From NCBI GenBank assembly GCA_023460575.1, contig JAEWPQ010000278.1, positions 1-26,238 of the forward strand: DNA of 26,238 bases, in the 5' to 3' direction. The notes below the pieces were generated by a model. It searched no databases. It was not told the DNA's origin and saw nothing but the letters and a program-made list of their open reading frames with translations. Positions within the stretch are counted from its first letter, which is position 1; every line of letters starts with the position of its first letter. Positions 6,762 to 13,637 of this stretch are shown here, in pieces. The stretch comes from Bacillota bacterium (GTDB lineage: Bacteria; Bacillota; Clostridia; Lachnospirales; Lachnospiraceae). The position numbers were made by a program, and so were the translations under genes.

Positions 6762-7340
6762 TTAAACGTGGCGGTAAATTGCATTAAAACGGTCATTTCT
6801 GTAAGGATCGTAGAAACCGTCGCTGATTTCCCAGCCTTCAAATTCATCCGTTGTAAAAAGAAGATGCTCTTTGCGGTGGGAACGAATGGGAAGTTCGCCG
6901 ATAAGCACGCTCTTTCTGGCAACTCGTAACAGCTCACTGGTGGCTTTTTTTGCATATTCCTTATCGTCAAAGTAGAGATAAACTCCGTAGCAGATCACTT
7001 TATCAAAGGAGTGGTCTTTAAAAGGTAAATCTGCAGCTTCTCCGGTTAATACGGAATTGTGAAGTATTTCGATATGTTTTTTGACCAGTGTGTGGGAATA
7101 GTCGATACCTGTGTAGTCACAGTCTAGGTATTGGGCAATTGCACCTGCACCGCAGCCCACTTCCAGAACTTTGTCACCTTTTTTTATATCCAGCCGTTTC
7201 GTAATCTGCTTGGCCACTTCCTCCATATCCACCTGAGTTGCCTCGTAGCCGTCAAAGGAGAGTAAGTCATTTCCGTCTGCCTTTCCTTTTCTTACCCAGA
7301 TCTGTTTCCATGTTTCGTTCGCTGTTTCCTGTGCATTCAT
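6762..7340 (-). CDS. Class I SAM-dependent methyltransferase
   Basis: A 192-residue soluble protein with a Methyltransf_11/25-type Rossmann fold. Motif I is VLEVGCGAGAIAQYL (about residues 58-72), with the acidic ribose-binding residue in YTGIDYS and a motif IV-like region at SFDKVICYGVYLYF. The start is well supported by CAGGAGGTAATTAAA. It lies 18 bp downstream of the nucleotidyltransferase-aminotransferase gene on the same strand, so the two are probably co-transcribed and the methyl acceptor may be a product or relative of that enzyme's product. The substrate cannot be read from sequence. Confidence 0.9.
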   Translation of the reverse strand: MNAQETANETWKQIWVRKGKADGNDLLSFDGYEATQVDMEEVAKQITKRLDIKKGDKVLEVGCGAGAIAQYLDCDYTGIDYSHTLVKKHIEILHNSVLTGEAADLPFKDHSFDKVICYGVYLYFDDKEYAKKATSELLRVARKSVLIGELPIRSHRKEHLLFTTDEFEGWEISDGFYDPYRNDRFNAIYRHV

Positions 7341-7358
7341 TTTAATTACCTCCTGAAA

Positions 7359-9167
7359 TTATCGTAATATATGTTTTAAAGCGTCGCATAGACGTTTATT
7401 ATCCTCTTTGTTTCTGACTGCAATCCGGATACACTCTCTGCCTTCCATTCCCGGTTTGTGGGAGAGATCCTTCACAAGAATGTTGTAACGGTTTAAAAGC
7501 AGTTCGGCAATCTGATGGGCAGAGCAGCCGTCCTTTACTTCGCAGAGAATGAAATTAGCCTGGGACGGGTATAAAGTCAGCTGTCTTATTAAACCCAGCA
7601 TTCCGTACATTTCATCTTTAGTCTCCTGAAACTGCTTTAAGGCATCGTGGTAATCCCCCTGGTACTTTTCAAATATCTGAAGAAAATATTCCGCAAGAGA
7701 ATTGATGTTCCAGATGGGAAGCTCTTTGCGTACAAGAGCGATGATATCCGGATTGGCACAAGCTATGATTCCAAGCCGCAATCCCGGTATACCATAGGAT
7801 TTTGATATACTTTTTATAAGTACCAGATTCTGATTCGCGTTTAACAGCCCCGGTGTCATAAGCGACGGTGATTCTTCCTTATCTGAAAAATCCAGAAATG
7901 ATTCATCCAGAATCAGCAGAGCGTTTCTTTCCCCGCAGAACCGTGCGAGCTTAAGAACATCTTCTTTTTTTATGTAATTGCCCGTAGGATTATCCGGGTT
8001 CACTAAAACCAGAGCGTCGATTTCCTTATCACTGTAAAAATCCATGAGATCCTGTGCCGTATAAGTGAAATCCCTGGTGGAAATGGTATACGGGATAGCA
8101 GAACCAGCGCAGTTTTCATATTCCGAGAAAGAAGGACGGAGAACTCCAACCGGTTTTTTAAAGCTGCGAAGAAGGGGCTTGATCAGTTCCGTGGCGCCAT
8201 TTCCTGTTAATACCTGGTTTTTATCAAGTCCCAGGGACTTTGCAGCAAGGAGGTTGTTAATATCCAGCCCCGAAGGATAGCTGGTTGTGAGAATCTCAAA
8301 ACTGGCTTTGATCTCTCCCATGAGACGGCTGTTAGGAAAATAGGGATTTACCAGATAGCAGAAATCCAACAGCCCCGGATAGCGCCAGTATCCTCCGTAC
8401 CGCTCAGACAGGCGGAGCAGTCTGCTTTGGGAGTCTGTGAAAATGGATTCCGCAATATCTAAGTCCTGTTCGTCATCGATTTCGTACCAGAAACCATTTT
8501 CTAAACGGGAGGCTTTTAAATCGTGATCATCCAGAAGGGAGATGACTTTCAGTACCTGCTCATAATAGGCGTTATTTCCTAATGCCTTGCTGTATGCCTC
8601 TAAAAAGGGAACATAATGGGTGGAGGAGAAGTTCTGGCTGAATTTGTATATGTTAACCGTTTTATAGTAGGAATGGATGTCTTCAAAGCGGAAGTCTTTT
8701 CTGGTTAAAAACTTCATGATATTGTCCTGTTGGTCAATAAGCACAACCGTGCCATCCATCCAGCTTTCAAAAGGAGCGGTCAGGGCCAGATTAGGACGTG
8801 GGTCCTTAATGATCTGGGTTAATACCTCCTGTTCAAATATCAGGTCTGACTCCAGTAGAAGAGTATCAGCTTCCAGGAGATATTCCTTAGCCAGATAAAG
8901 TGAGTAGATATTGTTGGTTGTTTCATAAACCGGATTATCAATAAAAACTACCGGAGTATGTAGGGAAAGGGATTCCACAAAGGAACGCAGAAGTTCCCCC
9001 TTGTGACCAGTCACAAGTATGATCTTTTCCAGATCATATTGGTCAAGCTGCTTTAACATTCGTTCAATTAGCGGAATTTTGTTTACAGGTACCATACATT
9101 TGGGCTGATTCTCAGTTAACTGTTTCAGACGCCGTCCCATACCGGCAGCCAGGATGATTGCTTGCAT
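7359..9167 (-). CDS. Bifunctional nucleotidyltransferase / class I-II aminotransferase fusion
   Basis: About 602 residues from MQAIILAAGMGRRL (AAGGAGGAGCC upstream); an ATG at 9188 is in frame but lacks a ribosome site. Residues 1 to about 240 are a sugar/choline-phosphate type nucleotidyltransferase: LAAGMGRRLKQLT, PKCMVPVNKIPLIERM, the NNIYSLYLA stretch, and a closing WYEIDDEQDLDIAE, all close to LicC and PntC. Residues from about 255 on are a PLP fold type I aminotransferase resembling HisC/CobD: NPDNPTGNYI, LILDESFLDF, the PLP lysine in KSISKSYGIPGLRLG and a C-terminal carboxylate-binding Arg in ECIRIAVRN. The same fusion type is described for 2-aminoethylphosphonate activation (PntC of Treponema), so the protein may make and CMP-activate an amino-headgroup for surface decoration. 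No phosphonate genes (pepM, ppd) are in the window. Confidence 0.85.
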   Translation of the reverse strand: MQAIILAAGMGRRLKQLTENQPKCMVPVNKIPLIERMLKQLDQYDLEKIILVTGHKGELLRSFVESLSLHTPVVFIDNPVYETTNNIYSLYLAKEYLLEADTLLLESDLIFEQEVLTQIIKDPRPNLALTAPFESWMDGTVVLIDQQDNIMKFLTRKDFRFEDIHSYYKTVNIYKFSQNFSSTHYVPFLEAYSKALGNNAYYEQVLKVISLLDDHDLKASRLENGFWYEIDDEQDLDIAESIFTDSQSRLLRLSERYGGYWRYPGLLDFCYLVNPYFPNSRLMGEIKASFEILTTSYPSGLDINNLLAAKSLGLDKNQVLTGNGATELIKPLLRSFKKPVGVLRPSFSEYENCAGSAIPYTISTRDFTYTAQDLMDFYSDKEIDALVLVNPDNPTGNYIKKEDVLKLARFCGERNALLILDESFLDFSDKEESPSLMTPGLLNANQNLVLIKSISKSYGIPGLRLGIIACANPDIIALVRKELPIWNINSLAEYFLQIFEKYQGDYHDALKQFQETKDEMYGMLGLIRQLTLYPSQANFILCEVKDGCSAHQIAELLLNRYNILVKDLSHKPGMEGRECIRIAVRNKEDNKRLCDALKHILR

Positions 9168-9216
9168 AGGCTCCTCCTTTTTGTTCAAAAAGTAAAATAT
9201 TTATAAATTTATGAAC

Positions 9217-9245
9217 ATAATAACAGTTTAAAAACACATTGTCAA
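9217..9245 (-). promoter_or_regulatory. Promoter of the nucleotidyltransferase-aminotransferase operon
   Basis: On the minus strand, TTGACA (9245-9240) and TATTAT (9222-9217) are separated by exactly 17 bp. The inferred start lies about 40 nt upstream of the ribosome site. It is divergent from the Fur-family gene promoter. Confidence 0.75.
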
Positions 9246-9285
9246 GAGCCAGGAGAGGTAAAAGATGAATTTTTATCAATGAAAC

Positions 9286-9300
9286 AGAAAATGATTTTCG
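9286..9300. promoter_or_regulatory. Fur/Zur-type operator 1
   Basis: AGAAAATGATTTTCG contains a perfect GAAAAT-G-ATTTTC dyad, the 6-1-6 core of Fur-family boxes. It lies just upstream of the -35 of the regulator's promoter. Confidence 0.6.
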
Positions 9301-9308
9301 GATTCGCC

Positions 9309-9336
9309 TTGACATTTAAGAGAAGAGTGCTATAAT
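9309..9336 (+). promoter_or_regulatory. Promoter of the Fur-family regulator and zinc operon
   Basis: TTGACA at 9309-9314 and TATAAT at 9331-9336 are perfect hexamers with a 16-bp spacer. Fur-type boxes flank it (9286-9300 and 9338-9352), so a bound repressor would block polymerase on both sides. Confidence 0.8.
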
Positions 9337-9337
9337 A

Positions 9338-9352
9338 TGAAAATGATTTCTG
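9338..9352. promoter_or_regulatory. Fur/Zur-type operator 2
   Basis: TGAAAATGATTTCTG is a second, imperfect copy of the dyad at 9286-9300 and starts one base after the -10. It overlaps the expected transcription start. Two related boxes around one promoter support autoregulation by the Fur-family protein encoded next. Confidence 0.6.
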
Positions 9353-9368
9353 ATTTCGAAAATAGGGG

Positions 9369-9782
9369 ATGAATATGGCAGAACGTGGAAGATACCGGAC
9401 CAGGCAGCAGGAAATGATTGTCAGCTGCTTAAAAAAACAAAAAGAAATATTCTGTACAGTGGAAGAATTTATGGAACGTCTTCGAAAGGACGGGATTCAT
9501 GTAGGACAGACTACGGTATACCGGGCGCTGGAACGTTTATGTGAGGATGGAGTGGTTGTGAAGATTCCGTCCGTTGACGGGTCGAAGGCCCAGTTTCGAT
9601 ATATTGGTGAGGAAATAAACCGGAATGTGGGAAAGCTGGTCTGTTTAAAATGCGGATCCATGATTCCCTTAGAATGCTCCAGGCTGGATGAATTTTACCG
9701 CCATATCCATGAAGATCATGGATTTAAGCTGGATCAGAAGCACATGGTGCTTTATGGCTATTGCAGCGGATGCCAGCAGTAA
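9369..9782 (+). CDS. zur: Fur-family metalloregulator, probably Zur
   Basis: A 137-residue protein (or 135 from ATG 9375, which has better spacing from TAGGGG). The N-terminal winged helix includes TVEEFMERLRKDGIHVGQTTVYRALERL, the Fur recognition region. The C-terminal dimerisation domain has both CxxC pairs of the structural zinc site (CLKCG and CSGC) and a His-rich metal-sensing stretch (HIHEDHGFKLDQKH). The family represses uptake genes when metal is bound. Sequence alone cannot separate Fur, Zur and PerR, but the genes immediately downstream are a znuACB-type zinc importer and zinc chaperones, which points to Zur. The promoter is flanked by two Fur-type boxes, so it probably controls itself and the operon. 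Confidence 0.88.
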   Translation: MNMAERGRYRTRQQEMIVSCLKKQKEIFCTVEEFMERLRKDGIHVGQTTVYRALERLCEDGVVVKIPSVDGSKAQFRYIGEEINRNVGKLVCLKCGSMIPLECSRLDEFYRHIHEDHGFKLDQKHMVLYGYCSGCQQ

Positions 9783-9805
9783 CAACAGGCAAGAAAGGAT
9801 TTATT

Positions 9806-10117
9806 ATGAAAGGCAGATTAAATCTCAGACAATGGGCAGCCCTTGTGACAGCTTTAATTCTCACAATGGTTTTATGGGGCTCATCGTTTTTTGTATTCAC
9901 CCACCTTTCCCACGAATGCACAGGCAGGCATTGCAGAGTCTGTCACGAGCTTGAAATATGTATTTCGGCAATCAGCGTTATTTCTGAGGCAATCGGAACA
10001 GCTGCAGTGGTGGCTGTTTCCTGCCAGATTACAAAATATACAGTGCTGCCTTATTTTGCAGGGCGTTTTCTGTGCCCGGTTTCTCTTGTGGATTTAAAGA
10101 TCCGTATGGATGATTGA
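9806..10117 (+). CDS. Small two-helix membrane protein with a Cys/His cluster, zinc-locus associated
   Basis: About 103 residues from ATG 9806 (AAGAAAGG upstream), starting 23 nt after the regulator's stop. There is a membrane helix at about residues 9-32, then a compact cluster HLSHECTGRHCRVCHELEIC (two His near four Cys in 20 residues), then a second hydrophobic segment at about 54-75 (AISVISEAIGTAAVVAVSC). The helix lacks a signal-peptidase II cysteine. I do not recognise a named family. Its place between the regulator and znuA and its metal-ligand-rich loop suggest a role in zinc sensing, binding or import, but this is inference. Confidence 0.75.
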   Translation: MKGRLNLRQWAALVTALILTMVLWGSSFFVFTHLSHECTGRHCRVCHELEICISAISVISEAIGTAAVVAVSCQITKYTVLPYFAGRFLCPVSLVDLKIRMDD

Positions 10118-10173
10118 ATAAGATGATACATACAAGGATCAGAAATAAACATAAAAACCGGAGGATTTAATAA

Positions 10174-11130
10174 ATGAACAAAACAAACAGAACAATGAAA
10201 GCAGTTCTTTTTACAGCAGCAGTTTCTGCAGCACTGTTATCAGGCTGCGGACAAAAAAAGGAAGCAGATAACAGCACAAAGCTGAGTGTTATGGCAAGCT
10301 TCTATCCGATGTATGATTTTGCCGTGAAAATAGGCGGCGATAAAGTAGATGTTACCAACATGGTTCCTGCAGGAACAGAGCCACACGACTGGGAACCGGC
10401 AACAAAGGACATCACAAGCCTGGAAAAAGCGGATGTATTCGTATACAGCGGAGCCGGAATGGAGCACTGGGCAGAGGATGTGTTAAAATCTCTTAAAAAT
10501 AAGAATCTGACTGTTGCAGAGGCGTCTTCGGGAATCACTTTGAGGAAGGGGCACGAACATGAGGAGGAGGAAAGCCAGGAAGCTGAAAGTGAGGAACATG
10601 AGCATGGAGAATTTGATCCTCATGTATGGCTGAGCCCGGCTAACGCGAAGAAAGAGATGGAGAATATCAAGGATGCCTTTGTAAAGGCAGACCCTGAGAA
10701 TGAAGCATACTACCAGACTAATTATGAAACCTATGCCGGTAAATTTGACGAACTGGACAAGAAATATAAAGATACCTTGTCTCCCCTGCCAAACAAGTCG
10801 GTAGTCGTTGCCCATGAGGCATTTGGATATCTTTGCGATGCTTATGGACTGACTCAGATGGGCATTGAGGGACTGTCACCGGATTCAGAGCCGGATCCTG
10901 CAAGAATGGCTGAAGTCATAGACTTTGTAAAGGAAAATAATGTAAAAATCATATTTTTTGAAGATCTGGTCAGCCCCAAAGTGGCGGAGACCATAGCAAA
11001 AGAAACCGGCGCAAAAACTGAAGTTTTAAATCCTTTAGAAGGACTGACGGATGAACAGTTAAAAAATGGGGATGATTATTTTTCTGTTATGGAGAAGAAT
11101 CTTACCGTATTAAAAGAAGCGCTGGAATAA
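10174..11130 (+). CDS. znuA: Zinc ABC transporter substrate-binding lipoprotein
   Basis: 318 residues with a lipoprotein signal peptide ending in the lipobox LLSGC (Cys about 25), so it should be tethered outside the membrane. The body is a cluster A-I metal-binding protein: MASFYPMYDFAVKIGGDKVDV, MVPAGTEPHDWEP (first His ligand), FDPHVWLSP (second) and VVVAHEAFGYLC (third), with an acidic ligand in FFEDLVSPKVAETIAKETG. A His/Glu-rich loop at about residues 125-147 (HEHEEEE...EEHEHGEFDPH) is typical of zinc-specific ZnuA/AdcA and thought to collect zinc. The ribosome site CCGGAGGATTT is good. It delivers zinc to the ZnuB-ZnuC complex encoded next. Confidence 0.95.
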   Translation: MNKTNRTMKAVLFTAAVSAALLSGCGQKKEADNSTKLSVMASFYPMYDFAVKIGGDKVDVTNMVPAGTEPHDWEPATKDITSLEKADVFVYSGAGMEHWAEDVLKSLKNKNLTVAEASSGITLRKGHEHEEEESQEAESEEHEHGEFDPHVWLSPANAKKEMENIKDAFVKADPENEAYYQTNYETYAGKFDELDKKYKDTLSPLPNKSVVVAHEAFGYLCDAYGLTQMGIEGLSPDSEPDPARMAEVIDFVKENNVKIIFFEDLVSPKVAETIAKETGAKTEVLNPLEGLTDEQLKNGDDYFSVMEKNLTVLKEALE

Positions 11131-11148
11131 AAGAACAGGAGTAAACAT

Positions 11149-11856
11149 GTGAACGCGATTGAAATGAAGGGACTGACATTTTCCTACGGAGGAACTCGGG
11201 TTTTAAACGGGGTGGATCTAACTGTTCCCCAAGGCGGTTTTGCTGCACTCACCGGTGATAATGGAGCGGGTAAGAGTACGCTGATCCGGATACTTTTGGG
11301 AGAGCTGTCTTTAACCAGAGAGGCAGGAAGCTTTAAACTGCTGGGAAAGGACATTCGTCAGTTTAGTGACTGGAAGGAAGTGGGATATGTTCCCCAGAAC
11401 GGAATGGATACCTACAAGGACTTTCCGGCCTCCGTTGAGGAGATCATTCAGGCGAATTTGTACAGCCAGATCGGGCTGTTTCGTTTTGCAGGAAAAAAAG
11501 AGAAGGAAAAAGTGACGGAAGCGCTCTGTGAGGTGGGAATGGAACCATACAGAAAGCGCCTGATCGGAAAGCTTTCAGGCGGACAGCAGCAGCGGGTTTT
11601 GCTGGCGAGAGCCCTGGTTAACAGGCCCCGTCTTCTGATTCTTGACGAGCCGACCACCGGTGTGGATGAAAAGAATACGGAAGAGTTCTACCGTCTGATA
11701 AAGAATTTCAATCGCGATGATCATATGACTGTTTTTATGGTAACACATGACCGGAAACGGCTGGCTGGACTGGCGGATAGCATTTTTCGCCTGGAAGATG
11801 GCGTAATGAGACAAATAACAACCCCGGGGGAGGCTGACTGTGATGGAGATATTTAA
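11149..11856 (+). CDS. znuC: Zinc ABC transporter ATP-binding protein
   Basis: 235 residues starting at GTG 11149 (AACAGGAG upstream), 18 bp after znuA. It is a single nucleotide-binding domain: Walker A TGDNGAGKST, signature LSGGQQQRVLLARAL, Walker B LLILDEPTTGVD and the H-loop VTHD. It powers zinc uptake with ZnuA and ZnuB. The 3' end overlaps znuB by about 14-17 nt, indicating translational coupling. Confidence 0.95.
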   Translation: MNAIEMKGLTFSYGGTRVLNGVDLTVPQGGFAALTGDNGAGKSTLIRILLGELSLTREAGSFKLLGKDIRQFSDWKEVGYVPQNGMDTYKDFPASVEEIIQANLYSQIGLFRFAGKKEKEKVTEALCEVGMEPYRKRLIGKLSGGQQQRVLLARALVNRPRLLILDEPTTGVDEKNTEEFYRLIKNFNRDDHMTVFMVTHDRKRLAGLADSIFRLEDGVMRQITTPGEADCDGDI

Positions 11857-12649
11857 TTATGCCTTTATGCAGAAGGCCTTTGTAGTGGGAATCCTGCTTG
11901 CAATGGTAATTCCCTGCATCGGTGTCGTGATTGTATTAAAAAGACTTTCCATGATCGGAGACGCGCTTTCCCATACTTCCCTTGCAGGAGTCGCCTTCGG
12001 GCTTATTATGGGGATCAATCCGGTGGCCGGAGCCGTGGCCGCCTGTATCATAGCTGCCCTTGGAATCGAGGCCATACGGAGAAAACTGCCCCGTTATTCA
12101 GAAATGTCCATTGCGATTATCATGTCTGCAGGAATCGGTCTGGCAGGTGTGCTCTCCGGTTTTGTGAAGAATTCTGCCAATTTTAACAGCTTTCTGTTTG
12201 GCAGTATTGTAGCAATCAGTGATATGGAGATGTTTCTGGTGATAGGAGTGTCCTTAACGGTCCTCCTGCTGTTTTTACTCCTTTATAAAGAGCTGTTTTA
12301 TATTGCTCTTGATGAGAGGAGTGCCAGACTCGCCGGAGTTCCGGTGAAAATAGTGAATTTTATATTTACCGTGTTAACAGCGGTTACAGTATCCATTGCG
12401 GCAAGGACCGTAGGAGCGTTAATTGTTTCTTCCATGATGGTAATTCCCACAGCCTGTTCCATGCAGTTTTCAAAAAATTACAGGCAGACGGTTTTTTATG
12501 CCATCGGTTTTGATGTGATATTTATGATAATCGGCCTTTTTGCCGCATATTATCTGGGGTTAAAACCGGGAGGAACCATTGTTTTAGTGGGGGTCGTTTT
12601 TCTTCTGCTTATTTTTATTGGAAAGAAGCTGCTCGGAGTGAAAGGCTAG
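11840..12649 (+). CDS. znuB: Zinc ABC transporter permease (ABC-3 family)
   Basis: 269 residues, strongly hydrophobic, with about 7-8 predicted membrane segments in the ABC-3 pattern. Family landmarks include LKRLSMIGDALSHTSLAGVAFG near the N-terminus and LDERSARLAGVPVKIVNFIF in the middle. Translation may begin at GTG 11840 or ATG 11843 after GGGGGAGG; the start lies inside the end of znuC. It forms the membrane channel for zinc import. The next gene starts 22 bp on. Confidence 0.94.
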   Translation: MMEIFNYAFMQKAFVVGILLAMVIPCIGVVIVLKRLSMIGDALSHTSLAGVAFGLIMGINPVAGAVAACIIAALGIEAIRRKLPRYSEMSIAIIMSAGIGLAGVLSGFVKNSANFNSFLFGSIVAISDMEMFLVIGVSLTVLLLFLLLYKELFYIALDERSARLAGVPVKIVNFIFTVLTAVTVSIAARTVGALIVSSMMVIPTACSMQFSKNYRQTVFYAIGFDVIFMIIGLFAAYYLGLKPGGTIVLVGVVFLLLIFIGKKLLGVKG

Positions 12650-12671
12650 GTCACGATAAGGAGTAGATAAG

Positions 12672-13634
12672 ATGGTAGATTTATATATCATATCCGGCTT
12701 TCTGGGGGCAGGTAAGACCACATTGATTCAGACGATGGTCCCCGCTGTTTTTCAGAACCGGAAGGTTGTAGTGATTGAAAATGATTTTGGTGATGCAGGA
12801 ATCGATGCGGAACTTTTAAAAAGTGACAGTTTGACTGTGACCAGCTTAAATTCTGGGTGCATCTGCTGCAGTCTGACCGGAGATTTTAACAGAGCCATGG
12901 GACAGATTGCAGAAGAATACGAGCCTGATGTGATTTTGGTGGAGCCGTCCGGAGCCGGAAGGCTGTCGGATATTATTAAGGTGTGCATGAAACGGAAGGA
13001 CATTGTGAAGATCTGCCGCTGCATCACTGTGGTGGATGTGATGAATTTTGATAAATACAGAGAGAATTTCGGAGAAGTGTTTATTAACCAGATTCAGTTC
13101 GGTGATTTAATTCTCTTAAGCCATATAAGCGAAAGTGCAAAAGAGACAGAAGACATCATGGATAAAATCAGGAAACTGAATCCTGAAGCCAGAATTGAAG
13201 CGGATTTCTGGGACAGCATTCCTGCAGAGATATTTCGTGAGGGAAACCGGGTAACTTTGGCGGAGACCTTACAGAAAGAACTTAAAAAGTCCGGCGTTTT
13301 GAACCGGAAGATCCGTCCAGGCGGAAAGGGAGAATCTGCCGTGCGTCCCCTGTTTCATTTTGCCAGAGAGATCTTTTCATCGGTTACCTTTGAGTGTGAT
13401 GATCTTCTGACAGAGGCAGAGCTGAAGGCAAAAATTAACAGGGTAACCGGGAGGGCAGACGGAATGATTCTCAGAGGAAAAGGGATTGTGAAGGGTCCTG
13501 AGGGAAACATTTCTTTTCATTACATACCCGGTATGCTTAAGATTCAAAGCTGCCGCGGAGAAGGAAACAGTTTGTGTTTCATAGGAACAGGAATAAAGGA
13601 ACAGCAGATTATAACATTGTTTAAAGGAGAATGA
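12672..13634 (+). CDS. COG0523 (CobW-like) GTP-dependent metallochaperone
   Basis: 320 residues with a G3E-family P-loop domain: Walker A SGFLGAGKTTLI (residues 8-19), the metal-binding CxCC motif in NSGCICCSLTGDF (about 60-72), and the VEPSGAGRLSDI switch region. A CobW_C-like domain follows from about residue 225. COG0523 proteins in Zur-linked clusters act as zinc chaperones or allocate scarce zinc. The usual NKxD guanine-specificity motif is not evident; the equivalent position reads LILLSHIS, so nucleotide preference may differ. It is 22 bp after znuB and 3 bp before the fusion gene, and so is firmly in the operon. The start has AAGGAG well placed. Confidence 0.92.
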   Translation: MVDLYIISGFLGAGKTTLIQTMVPAVFQNRKVVVIENDFGDAGIDAELLKSDSLTVTSLNSGCICCSLTGDFNRAMGQIAEEYEPDVILVEPSGAGRLSDIIKVCMKRKDIVKICRCITVVDVMNFDKYRENFGEVFINQIQFGDLILLSHISESAKETEDIMDKIRKLNPEARIEADFWDSIPAEIFREGNRVTLAETLQKELKKSGVLNRKIRPGGKGESAVRPLFHFAREIFSSVTFECDDLLTEAELKAKINRVTGRADGMILRGKGIVKGPEGNISFHYIPGMLKIQSCRGEGNSLCFIGTGIKEQQIITLFKGE

Positions 13635-13637
13635 CGC

